15,005 nt of DNA from Faeciplasma gallinarum (GCA_018711085.1 DVIR01000001.1:1-15005); one strand, 5' to 3'. Shown: positions 1 through 6,237, counted from the first letter of the stretch. Notes: generated by a model not told the origin, from the sequence alone. Translations and numbers: made by a program.

Positions 1-521
1 GTTAAAAGCAGCAGCACGCCTATTCCAAACTGAATATATGAAACTATGCGGTATCCGCTGTTCCAGCTTGACGCCGTGATGGCATAGCTCATGACAAACG
101 GGCTTACTATGGTTCCCACGCCCCAAAAGCAGTGCAGCCAGCTCATATGCCTTGACGAGCAGTGAAGGGCGACATAGTTGTTGAGCGCCGCATCGATTGC
201 ACCTGCGCCCAGGCCGTAAGGAACGGAAAAGACTATGAGCATCCAAAAGCTTGCGGCAAACGAAAATCCGAGCAGCGACAGAGCTGACAAGAACACGCTC
301 ACCACGGTCACTATGCGGGTGCTGAACTTCGTGGTCAGCTTATCCGACACAAGGCTTGAAAGGATAGTGCAGCCCGAAATAACCATCGTGACGATTCCCA
401 TATACGAAACCGGCACGCCGAACGCCTCGTGCATGACGGGCCATCCCGAGCCTAAAAGCGAGTCGGGCAAACCTAAACTTATAAACGAAATATATATCAG
501 CGCAAGAAGCAGCGAATACAT
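1..521 (-). CDS. MFS transporter, N-terminal part (runs off left edge)
   Basis: This is the first 173 codons of a major facilitator superfamily permease; the rest lies outside the window. Translation begins MYSLLLALIYISFISLGLPD and continues through about five to six hydrophobic segments. A motif-A-like loop (SDKLTTKFSTR, about residues 60-70) lies between the second and third segments, as in MFS proteins. The ATG at 521 is chosen because GGAGG sits at the right distance upstream on the minus strand. The LPDSLLGSGWP stretch near the N terminus is familiar from Clostridial MFS permeases of unknown substrate. A promoter (TTGAAT, 17 bases, TATACT) is visible about 60 bases upstream. It is divergent from the metal operon and has no copy of the shared GTTAG palindrome, so there is no sequence evidence that it belongs to that regulon. 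The substrate cannot be inferred. Confidence 0.8.
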   Translation of the reverse strand, partial: MYSLLLALIYISFISLGLPDSLLGSGWPVMHEAFGVPVSYMGIVTMVISGCTILSSLVSDKLTTKFSTRIVTVVSVFLSALSLLGFSFAASFWMLIVFSVPYGLGAGAIDAALNNYVALHCSSRHMSWLHCFWGVGTIVSPFVMSYAITASSWNSGYRIVSYIQFGIGVLLLL

Positions 522-580
522 GTTAAACCTCCGAATCAGTGCAGCTTTTCCGTACTTAAAATGCACGGCAAACTCTGCAC

Positions 581-609
581 AGTATATCACAGTCCCGCGC
601 CATATTCAA
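581..609 (-). promoter_or_regulatory. Probable promoter of the left-edge MFS gene
   Basis: On the minus strand, TTGAAT (604-609) and TATACT (581-586) are separated by 17 bases, and transcription would start near 574, about 50 bases before the ATG at 521. The match is good but not perfect. Confidence 0.55.
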
Positions 610-642
610 CAGCTTTTTTCGGTTTTTTCACACAGCTTAAAC

Positions 643-699
643 AGGCTGAATTTCAGCCTTGATATGCGCCGGCGCTTTCTTGATATGCGCCGGCGCTTT
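643..699. repeat. Palindrome plus two tandem copies of a 21-bp unit
   Basis: A 17-bp palindrome (AGGCTGAA-T-TTCAGCCT, 643-659) runs into two identical 21-bp direct repeats at 658-678 and 679-699. Each repeat contains the 10-bp palindrome GCGCCGGCGC. The block lies between two divergent promoters (581-609 and 732-760), about 30 bases upstream of the metal-operon -35 box. No T-tract follows, so it is not a convincing terminator. Its role is unknown; a binding site or a replication-slippage duplication are both possible. Confidence 0.8.
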
Positions 700-731
700 C
701 CTGTCTGCGCTCAAAAACGCGGCCTCAAAGC

Positions 732-760
732 TTGACAATCCATGGCGTGAGTGATATATT
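732..760 (+). promoter_or_regulatory. Near-consensus promoter of the metal operon
   Basis: TTGACA (732-737), a 17-base spacer and TATATT (755-760) form a strong sigma-A promoter, with transcription expected to start near 767. It is the only clear promoter ahead of the 26-residue peptide, the small membrane protein and the P-type ATPase. Confidence 0.8.
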
Positions 761-768
761 GTTTTGTA

Positions 769-786
769 GGTTAGTTTGCGCTAACC
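769..786. promoter_or_regulatory. Operator 1 of the shared GTTAG-N6-CTAAC family
   Basis: GGTTAG-TTTGCG-CTAACC is a palindrome with 6-bp arms starting about two bases after the expected transcription start. A repressor bound here would block promoter clearance. The same core recurs at 833-848, 4398-4413 and 11759-11774. Confidence 0.75.
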
Positions 787-832
787 GGCATACAGTGAGC
801 ACAACGCGGCAGGGAGTTTTGCCGCCTATATG

Positions 833-848
833 GTTAGTGTATGCTAAC
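833..848. promoter_or_regulatory. Operator 2 of the shared GTTAG-N6-CTAAC family
   Basis: GTTAG-TGTATG-CTAAC lies in the untranslated leader. Its centre (840.5) is 63 bp from the centre of operator 1 (777.5), close to six helical turns, so the same face of the DNA would be presented. A small hairpin (GCGGCA 806-811 with TGCCGC 820-825) lies between the two operators. Confidence 0.7.
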
Positions 849-912
849 TAAGCATTTTCACGTCGGCGGCATCTTTAAAAGAAAAGCATGTTGCCGCGAG
901 GGAGGTTTTGTT

Positions 913-993
913 GTGAAACAGCATCGATTTTGGGCATGGTGCAGTATCATCTGCATGATAATGGTCTTTATTACCGGCTATAAGCACAAGTAG
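913..993 (+). CDS. 26-residue membrane peptide at the head of the metal operon
   Basis: A GTG start at 913 follows a strong Shine-Dalgarno site (AGGGAGG, 899-905) at a spacing of seven, and the frame closes with TAG at 991. The peptide starts with a basic stretch (MKQHR), has one aromatic-rich hydrophobic segment with two cysteines (about residues 6-21) and ends in TGYKHK. One short membrane span with positive residues at both ends is likely. I recall very similar tiny proteins next to P-type ATPases in Clostridia but cannot name the family with certainty. The FITGY stretch near the C terminus fits an F-x3-Y pattern. It precedes the small membrane protein by 29 bases and shares its promoter, so it may be an ATPase subunit or modulator, or a leader peptide. 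The strong ribosome site favours real translation. Confidence 0.7.
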   Translation: MKQHRFWAWCSIICMIMVFITGYKHK

Positions 994-1022
994 CCGAAAA
1001 TATTATGAAAGGGATGTTTAAA

Positions 1023-1313
1023 ATGCGTATTTATCCGAAGTTGGCTTGTTTTGCGGGCGGAGTTTTGCTCGGCTCGGTGGGACTGAAGCTTTTGAGCAGC
1101 AAGGAGGCAAAGAAGGCTTACACACAGGTTGCCGCCGTGGGGCTTCGCGTAAAGGATTCGGTTATGAAAACCGTCACATCTGTGCAGGAGAGCGCAGGTG
1201 ACATCTTGGCAAGTGCAAAGGACATAAACGAAAAGCGCGCAGCCAAGGAGGCGGCGGAAAAAGCCGCTGCCGAAATCATCGACGACAGCGAGACCGAAGA
1301 GGCAAAAGCATAG
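1023..1313 (+). CDS. Small glycine-rich membrane-anchored protein (DUF6110-like)
   Basis: This is a 96-residue protein. Residues 6-23 form a hydrophobic segment with regularly spaced glycines (FAGGVLLGSVG), resembling a glycine zipper. A long, strongly helical, alanine- and lysine-rich stretch follows (about 26-86), with an acidic tail (IIDDSETEEAKA). The likely topology is one N-terminal membrane anchor and a cytoplasmic coiled helix, as in YtxH-like proteins. An upstream in-frame ATG at 1005 lacks a ribosome site, whereas ATG 1023 has AAAGGGA (1008-1014) eight bases before it and gives an N terminus matching what I recall of the DUF6110 family; 1023 is therefore preferred. It lies between the 26-residue peptide and the ATPase and ends 12 bases before an intrinsic terminator. 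A structural or partner role for the ATPase, for example at a membrane compartment, is inference. Confidence 0.75.
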   Translation: MRIYPKLACFAGGVLLGSVGLKLLSSKEAKKAYTQVAAVGLRVKDSVMKTVTSVQESAGDILASAKDINEKRAAKEAAEKAAAEIIDDSETEEAKA

Positions 1314-1324
1314 TTTTTTGCAGC

Positions 1325-1357
1325 AAAAGGAGCCGTTACGAACGCCGGCTCCTTTTT
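1325..1357 (+). terminator. Internal intrinsic terminator/attenuator ahead of the ATPase gene
   Basis: AGGAGCCG (1328-1335) pairs with CGGCTCCT (1346-1353) around a ten-base loop and is followed by a run of Ts to 1357; the A-run before the stem extends the pairing. Only 16 bases separate it from the ATPase start codon, too little for a further promoter. ATPase mRNA must therefore come from read-through, or be regulated here. Confidence 0.7.
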
Positions 1358-1373
1358 CACGGAGGCTTTTTAG

Positions 1374-3479
1374 ATGAATGCAACAATTTTACACGAAAGC
1401 GCAGGCAGGATGCACCTGCGGGTCAAATTAAAAGAACCGCAAATGAGCCTTCATCAGGCGGATCTGCTCGAGGCGTGGTTTGAAGGGCAGAGCTGGGTAA
1501 GGCGTGTCACGGTTCACGAGCGCACCTCCTGCGTGATAATACACTATGTCGGCAGCAGAGAGCAGGTTATAAAGGCGGTCGGGGGCTTTTCATGGGAGCG
1601 TGCGGAGCAAGAGATATCGCTTCCCGCTCACAGCAGCCGTGAGCTTAACCGGCAGTTTGAAGAAAAGCTCGTGTCTAAAGTTGCGGTAAAGCTTGCAAGC
1701 ACGTTGTTTCTCCCCTCCCCGCTCAGGATTGCGAGGGTATTATGGCACTCGGCGCCGTTTATTTTCAAGGGTCTTTGCTGCCTTGGGCACAGAAAAATAA
1801 GGGTAGAGCTTTTGGATGCGGTTTCGGTAAGCCTGTCTATGGCACGGCGTGATTTCTCCACCGCGGGGTCGGTCATGTTTCTTTTGGAGCTGGGCGAGCT
1901 TTTGGAGGAGTGGACAAGGAAGAAATCCGTGCAGGATTTGGCGCGGAGCATGTCGTTAAATGTGGACAGAGTTTGGCTGTGCACGCCTGACGGCGAGGTG
2001 CTGACACCTGTTTCGAGTATCGGTCAGGGCGATAAAATTGTCGTCAGGATGGGCGGAGTCATACCGGTTGACGGCGTGGTTTGCGACGGAGAGGCGATGG
2101 TAAACCAGGCGTCGCTGACAGGCGAGGCAATTCCGGTGGCAAAAAGGTCGGGAAGTGCCGTTTACGCGGGAACGACCATAGCGGAAGGCAGCTGCACAAT
2201 AGAAGTGCGGCAGTCGCCGGGGCAAAGCCGATATGACAGGATAGTTTCCATGATAGAGCAGTCGGAGCAGATGAAATCGGCGGCCGAAAGCAAAGCGGCA
2301 AGTCTTGCGGACAAGCTTGTCCCGTACACGTTTGCGGGAAGTCTTGTGAGCTTGATACTCACGCGAAACGTGACGAGGGCGCTGTCGGTTTTGATGGTTG
2401 ACTTCTCCTGCGCTTTAAAGCTTGCCATGCCGCTTGCGGTCATTTCAGCCATGCGTCAGGCGAGCCTTGACCACATAACGGTAAAGGGCGGAAAGTTTTT
2501 AGAGGCGGTAGCCAAAGCCGATGCGATTGTGTTTGACAAGACCGGCACATTAACGCATGCATGCCCGAAGGTCGTGAGCGTAACCGGTTTCGGGGGTCAC
2601 GATGAAAACGAAATGCTGCGTCTGGGCGCATGTCTTGAGGAGCATTTCCCCCATTCGATGGCAAATGCGGTTGTCGAGGAGGCAAAGCGCCGAGGCTTAA
2701 ACCACGAAGAGCTTCATTCAAAGGTTGACTATATCGTTGCGCACGGAATATCGAGCTATGTGGCAGACGAGCGTGTGATAATAGGAAGTGCGCACTTTGT
2801 TTTTGAGGACGAAGGATGCGTTATACCGGATGGCGAGCAGGACAAGTTTGATGCTATTTCGGAGGAGTACTCTCACCTTTATCTTGCGATTGACAAGCGT
2901 CTGGCGGCTGTAATATGCATTGCAGACCCGCTCAGGGACGAGGCAAAAGACGTAATAGCAAGGCTTAGAAACCTGGGCATTAAAAAGGCTGTCATGCTCA
3001 CCGGAGACAGCATGCGCACCGCACGTGCGGTAGCGGCGCGCGTCGGCGTGGATGAGTTTTGCGCAGAGGTTTTGCCCGAGGACAAGGCAAGCTATGTGGC
3101 AAACCTTCGCAAGCAGGGCTGCACCGTGATAATGGTCGGAGACGGCATAAACGACTCCCCTGCGCTGTCAGAGGCCGATGCCGGAATAGCGATAAGCGAC
3201 GGCGCTGCGATTGCGCAGGAAATCGCGGACATAACCATTGCGGCGCAAAGCTTATGGGAGCTTGTAAAGCTGAAAGAGCTGTCAATAGCCCTGACAAGGC
3301 GGATAAGGGACATTTACCGGTTTGTTCTCGGCTTTAACGGCAGTCTCATTGCGCTTGGAGTTGCGGGAGTGCTTGCGCCGAACGTTTCGGCAATGCTTCA
3401 CAACCTTTCGACGCTGTTTATCAGCCTGCACAGCATGACTGCGCTGCCATGCAAAGAGGACAAACCGAAAAACAAATAA
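1374..3479 (+). CDS. P1B-type heavy-metal ATPase, non-CPC subtype (FezB/P1B-6-like)
   Basis: A 701-residue membrane ATPase for transition-metal transport. An N-terminal HMA_2-like domain (about residues 1-85, with HESAGRMHLRV) lacks the metal-binding CxxC. The actuator motif TGE is at 249-251, the phosphorylation motif DKTGT at 388-392 (Asp388), the nucleotide-binding HFPHS at 424-428, TGD at 543-545 and GDGINDSPA at 589-597, so the catalytic core is intact. The ion-path segment reads DFSCALKLAMP (343-353), with Phe-Ser-Cys in place of Cys-Pro-Cys; the last membrane segment has HNLST (676-680). This is not a Cu/Ag CPC pump. The combination resembles P1B-6 ATPases such as FezB of ferrosome clusters, so iron is the favoured cargo, but substrate is inferred. 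GGAGG at 1361-1365 sets the start. It is third in the operon behind two small membrane proteins and is controlled by the GTTAG operators. Confidence 0.88.
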   Translation: MNATILHESAGRMHLRVKLKEPQMSLHQADLLEAWFEGQSWVRRVTVHERTSCVIIHYVGSREQVIKAVGGFSWERAEQEISLPAHSSRELNRQFEEKLVSKVAVKLASTLFLPSPLRIARVLWHSAPFIFKGLCCLGHRKIRVELLDAVSVSLSMARRDFSTAGSVMFLLELGELLEEWTRKKSVQDLARSMSLNVDRVWLCTPDGEVLTPVSSIGQGDKIVVRMGGVIPVDGVVCDGEAMVNQASLTGEAIPVAKRSGSAVYAGTTIAEGSCTIEVRQSPGQSRYDRIVSMIEQSEQMKSAAESKAASLADKLVPYTFAGSLVSLILTRNVTRALSVLMVDFSCALKLAMPLAVISAMRQASLDHITVKGGKFLEAVAKADAIVFDKTGTLTHACPKVVSVTGFGGHDENEMLRLGACLEEHFPHSMANAVVEEAKRRGLNHEELHSKVDYIVAHGISSYVADERVIIGSAHFVFEDEGCVIPDGEQDKFDAISEEYSHLYLAIDKRLAAVICIADPLRDEAKDVIARLRNLGIKKAVMLTGDSMRTARAVAARVGVDEFCAEVLPEDKASYVANLRKQGCTVIMVGDGINDSPALSEADAGIAISDGAAIAQEIADITIAAQSLWELVKLKELSIALTRRIRDIYRFVLGFNGSLIALGVAGVLAPNVSAMLHNLSTLFISLHSMTALPCKEDKPKNK

Positions 3480-3486
3480 CACACAC

Positions 3487-3524
3487 GCGGGAAGTTTTCA
3501 AAGACGAAGGCTTCCCGCTTTTCT
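3487..3524 (+). terminator. Intrinsic terminator of the metal operon
   Basis: GCGGGAAG (3487-3494) pairs perfectly with CTTCCCGC (3511-3518) and is followed by TTTTCTT. It ends the ATPase transcript eight bases after the stop codon and separates it from tetR. Confidence 0.85.
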
Positions 3525-3571
3525 TATGAAAAAAATAAAATGAAAAATTTCGCCCTGATTTAAAAAATCTC

Positions 3572-3600
3572 TTGACAAATCAGCACGCGCGATATATCAT
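3572..3600 (+). promoter_or_regulatory. Promoter of the TetR-family gene
   Basis: TTGACA (3572-3577), a 17-base spacer and TATCAT (3595-3600) give a good sigma-A promoter with transcription starting near 3607, inside the tandem operator. Confidence 0.75.
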
Positions 3601-3623
3601 AACATTGTTACATAACACTGTTA
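3600..3623. promoter_or_regulatory. Tandem TAACAnTGTTA operator, probably for TetR autoregulation
   Basis: TAACATTGTTA (3600-3610) and TAACACTGTTA (3613-3623) are two 11-bp palindromes 13 bp apart, overlapping the end of the -10 box and the transcription start. TetR-family regulators commonly repress themselves from such sites. The sequence differs from the GTTAG-N6-CTAAC operators elsewhere in the window, so a different protein must bind it. Confidence 0.65.
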
Positions 3624-3643
3624 TACGAAGGGTGTGAGCGGTC

Positions 3644-4261
3644 ATGGAAGAAAAGGCGTCCGAGACATTGCTAAGAATAAAGCAAGCCGCTTTAGACGAG
3701 TTTTCGGACAAGGGATTTTTAGGAGCATCGCTGCGGCAGATAGTGAAAAACGCCGGCGTGACAACCGGAGCGTTTTACGGCTATTTTTCCGGCAAGGAGG
3801 CTTTGTTTGCCTCGATTGTGGAACCGCATGCCGCCGCACTGATGGGGCGGTTCATGGAGGCGCAGACAGAGTTTGCGGAGCTTCCCGAAAAGGAACAGCC
3901 GCTGCACATGGGCGAGGCGTCGGGAGATTACATCGACTGGATGGTCGATTACATATGCGATCACAGAGAGCCGGTAAAGCTGCTGCTCTGTCGGGCGGAG
4001 GGCACATCATACGAGCACTTCATTCACAACATGGTGGAGGCGGAGGTTGAATACACTCTGAAGTACATGGACGTGCTGCGAAGGCTCGGCAACGACATAC
4101 CGGAGCTGAACCAGTCGCTTTGCCACATAATCGCAAGCGGAATGTTCAACGGCTTGTTTGAAATAGTTGTCCACGACATGCCGCGGGAACAGGCAAAACG
4201 AGATGTGGCACAGCTGCGCACATTTTACACCGCGGGATGGCTTAAATTGATGGGACAATAG
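3644..4261 (+). CDS. TetR/AcrR-family transcriptional regulator
   Basis: A 205-residue cytoplasmic DNA-binding protein of the usual TetR length. The N-terminal helix-turn-helix domain covers about residues 6-55; its recognition part (ASLRQIVKNAGVTTGAFYGYF, about 28-48) is typical, ending in the conserved GYFSGKEALF. The remaining 150 residues are a helical ligand-binding and dimerisation domain rich in histidine and cysteine, but without a recognisable ligand signature. ATG 3644 is preceded by AAGGGTG (3628-3634). The gene has its own promoter and a tandem palindromic operator, suggesting autorepression. It lies just upstream of the first ABC pair and in the same direction, so that pair is a plausible target, although the TAACAnTGTTA motif is not repeated in the ABC promoter. 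The inducer is unknown. Confidence 0.9.
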   Translation: MEEKASETLLRIKQAALDEFSDKGFLGASLRQIVKNAGVTTGAFYGYFSGKEALFASIVEPHAAALMGRFMEAQTEFAELPEKEQPLHMGEASGDYIDWMVDYICDHREPVKLLLCRAEGTSYEHFIHNMVEAEVEYTLKYMDVLRRLGNDIPELNQSLCHIIASGMFNGLFEIVVHDMPREQAKRDVAQLRTFYTAGWLKLMGQ

Positions 4262-4276
4262 CCGCTCGCAGAAGAT

Positions 4277-4357
4277 GAGCACATGTATTACATGCGCTCC
4301 GCGCGCTGCCGCTAAGGAGGCACGGCTTAATCCGGCAATCAGATGCAAAAGATTGCC
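4277..4357 (+). other. Unexplained stretch of inverted repeats between tetR and the ABC pair
   Basis: This gene-free stretch has two clear hairpins. One is GAGC-A-CATGT (4277-4286) with ACATG-C-GCTC (4290-4299). The other is GGCAATC (4334-4340) with GATTGCC (4351-4357), a perfect 7-bp stem. They are followed by a terminator-like hairpin at 4365-4387. The arrangement could be the 3' untranslated region of tetR, a small RNA, or a riboswitch-like leader. I compared it mentally with the M-box, cobalamin, T-box and other common classes and found no convincing match. Confidence 0.4.
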
Positions 4358-4364
4358 TTGATAT

Positions 4365-4387
4365 TGGGACGGAAGTCCTGTTTTTTT
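4365..4387 (+). terminator. Candidate terminator after tetR
   Basis: TGGGAC (4365-4370) and GTCCTG (4375-4380) form a short stem with two wobble pairs around a GGAA tetraloop, followed directly by seven Ts. The stem is short but the layout is that of an intrinsic terminator, which would end tetR transcription just before the ABC promoter. Confidence 0.5.
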
Positions 4388-4390
4388 CGC

Positions 4391-4426
4391 ATATTGAGTT
4401 AGCATATGCTAACTATAATAAGGAGG
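4391..4426 (+). promoter_or_regulatory. Promoter with embedded GTTAG operator and abutting ribosome site, first ABC pair
   Basis: GTTAGCATATGCTAAC (4398-4413) is a perfect 16-bp palindrome followed immediately by TATAAT (4414-4419), the same arrangement as at 11753-11774. The -35 position 17 bases upstream (4391-4396, ATATTG) is poor, suggesting a weak or activator-dependent promoter. The Shine-Dalgarno AGGAGG (4421-4426) begins two bases after the -10 box, so a transcript starting at the usual distance would lose most of it. Confidence 0.7.
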
Positions 4427-4434
4427 TAATACAT

Positions 4435-6237
4435 ATGAAAAAGCAGAAGAAAGGCGATATAGCCGCACTGCTTGAATACGCAGGCAGTCACAGGGCGCTG
4501 ACCTTTTTAGGGCTGGCGCTGTCGGGAGTGTCAATGCTTTTGAGCATGGCTCCGTACATATGCATATGGCTTGCGGCAAGGGATTTGATTGCCGTTGCCC
4601 CCGACTGGGCAAAAGCCGAAAACGTCGCCGAATACGGATGGTGGGCGTTCGGGTTTGCTGTCGGCGGAATAGTCATATACTTTTTGGGGCTTATGTGCAC
4701 TCACCTTGCGGCGTTTCGCACGGCTTCAAACATACGCAAAAGGGGCGTTGCGCATCTGATGAAAGCGCCGCTCGGGTATTTTGACTCAAACGCATCGGGG
4801 CTTATAAGAGGGCGTCTTGACGCAGCGGCGGCCGACACAGAGACGCTTCTTGCGCACAACCTTGCGGACATCGTGGGAACGGTTGTATTGTTTGTTGCGA
4901 TGATTGTCATGATGTTTGTTTTCGACTGGAGAATGGGCGCCGCATGCCTGCTTGCTGCGGTAATATCGGTCATTGCGATGTTTTCCATGATGGGCGGCAA
5001 GAACGTAGGGCTTATGGCGGAGTACCAGGCCGCGCAGGACAGAATGACAAAGGCGGGAACGGAATATGTTCGAGGAATACCTGTCGTGAAGATATTCCAG
5101 CAGACCGTTTATTCCTTCCGCGCGCTGAAAGAGGCAATCGAGGACTACAGCACAAAGGCTGAATACTATCAGTCAAACGTCTGCCGTGTGCCTCAGTCGG
5201 TAAACCTGACATTTACCGAGGGCGCGTTTGTATTTTTGGTGCCGGTTGCGCTGTTTTTGGCTCCGGGAGCGCTTTCTTCGGGGGATTTTGCGGACTTTGT
5301 GACAAACTTCGCTTTTTATGCGGTGTTCTCGGCGATAATATCAACCGCACTTGCAAGGATAATGTTTGCCTCTGCGGGAACTATGCTTGCGCAGACGTCT
5401 ATGGGACGAATCAATCAGGTCATGAGTGCTCCGACGCTCACGCCTCCCTCAAATCCCAAGGTTCCAACCTCAAACCGCGTCGAATTTAAGGACGTCAGCT
5501 TCAAATACGAAGGCGCCGAAACCTTTGCCCTCAGCCATGTGTCGTTTGCGGCGGAGGCGGGTCAGACAATAGCGCTTGTAGGGCCGTCAGGCGGAGGAAA
5601 GACCACAGCCGCAAGCTTAATCCCGCGCTTTTGGGATGCGACAAGCGGCACGGTTGAAGTGGGCGGCATAGACGTTAAGCAGATAGACCCGCATGTGCTG
5701 ATGGACAAAGTTGCGTTTGTGTTCCAAAACAGCAGGCTGTTTAAGGCGTCAATACTTGAAAACGTCCGAGCCGCAAAGCCAAACGCCACGATTGAGCAGG
5801 TGATGGCGGCGCTTCGCACGGCGCAGTGTCAGGACATACTTGAAAAGCTGCCGGACGGAATTAACACGCAGATAGGCTCTGAAGGAACATACCTGTCCGG
5901 CGGCGAGCAGCAGCGCATAGCGCTTGCACGTGCTATCTTAAAGGATGCGCCGATAGTGGTTCTTGACGAGGCCTCGGCGTTTGCCGATCCGGAAAACGAG
6001 GCGCTTATTCAAAAGGCGTTTTCCGCGCTCACAAAAGACCGCACCGTTATTATGATAGCTCACAGGCTTTCCACCGTTGTAGGTGCAGATCAGATAGTTG
6101 TTTTGGACGAAGGACGGGTTGTCGAAAAAGGCACGCATGAGCAGCTTGCCGCAGCTGACGGGCTGTATGCCAAGATGTGGGCCGACTACAACCACGCCGT
6201 TATGTGGAAACTCACAGGCGACAAGGAGGCAAAATAA
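4435..6237 (+). CDS. ABC transporter half (TMD-NBD), YbtP/IrtA-like subunit of pair 1
   Basis: A 600-residue half-transporter with an exporter-type fold. A six-span membrane domain occupies about residues 15-320 and the ATPase domain about 345-590. Visible motifs are Walker A GPSGGGKTT (383-391), Q-loop Gln431, signature LSGGEQ (487-492), Walker B VVLDE (508-512, catalytic Glu512) and H-loop His543. The D-loop region reads DEASAFADPENE instead of the usual DEATSALD; I associate this variant with the YbtP/IrtA group, siderophore importers built on an exporter fold. The membrane-domain phrase LLAHNLADIVGTV also recalls that group. AGGAGG eight bases before ATG 4435 fixes the start. The next gene follows with no gap, so the two subunits form a translationally coupled heterodimer. 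The promoter carries the shared GTTAG operator, consistent with metal control. Import of a ferric chelate is inference. Confidence 0.88.
   Translation: MKKQKKGDIAALLEYAGSHRALTFLGLALSGVSMLLSMAPYICIWLAARDLIAVAPDWAKAENVAEYGWWAFGFAVGGIVIYFLGLMCTHLAAFRTASNIRKRGVAHLMKAPLGYFDSNASGLIRGRLDAAAADTETLLAHNLADIVGTVVLFVAMIVMMFVFDWRMGAACLLAAVISVIAMFSMMGGKNVGLMAEYQAAQDRMTKAGTEYVRGIPVVKIFQQTVYSFRALKEAIEDYSTKAEYYQSNVCRVPQSVNLTFTEGAFVFLVPVALFLAPGALSSGDFADFVTNFAFYAVFSAIISTALARIMFASAGTMLAQTSMGRINQVMSAPTLTPPSNPKVPTSNRVEFKDVSFKYEGAETFALSHVSFAAEAGQTIALVGPSGGGKTTAASLIPRFWDATSGTVEVGGIDVKQIDPHVLMDKVAFVFQNSRLFKASILENVRAAKPNATIEQVMAALRTAQCQDILEKLPDGINTQIGSEGTYLSGGEQQRIALARAILKDAPIVVLDEASAFADPENEALIQKAFSALTKDRTVIMIAHRLSTVVGADQIVVLDEGRVVEKGTHEQLAAADGLYAKMWADYNHAVMWKLTGDKEAK

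Noticed and set aside
235..735. Open frame of 166 codons on the plus strand
   Set aside because: Its first half is antisense to the left-edge MFS gene, and its second half translates the tandem repeats; there is no ribosome site.
769..786. Classic IdeR/DtxR iron box
   Set aside because: The arms resemble DtxR-type half-sites, but the six-base centre does not match the standard 19-bp IdeR consensus; only a family resemblance is claimed.
4262..4390. Known riboswitch such as an M-box or cobalamin element
   Set aside because: A GCTGCCGC stretch recalls the M-box, but the conserved GTGAGGCTCC and GACGCCAA-type blocks are absent, and none of the cobalamin core elements is present.
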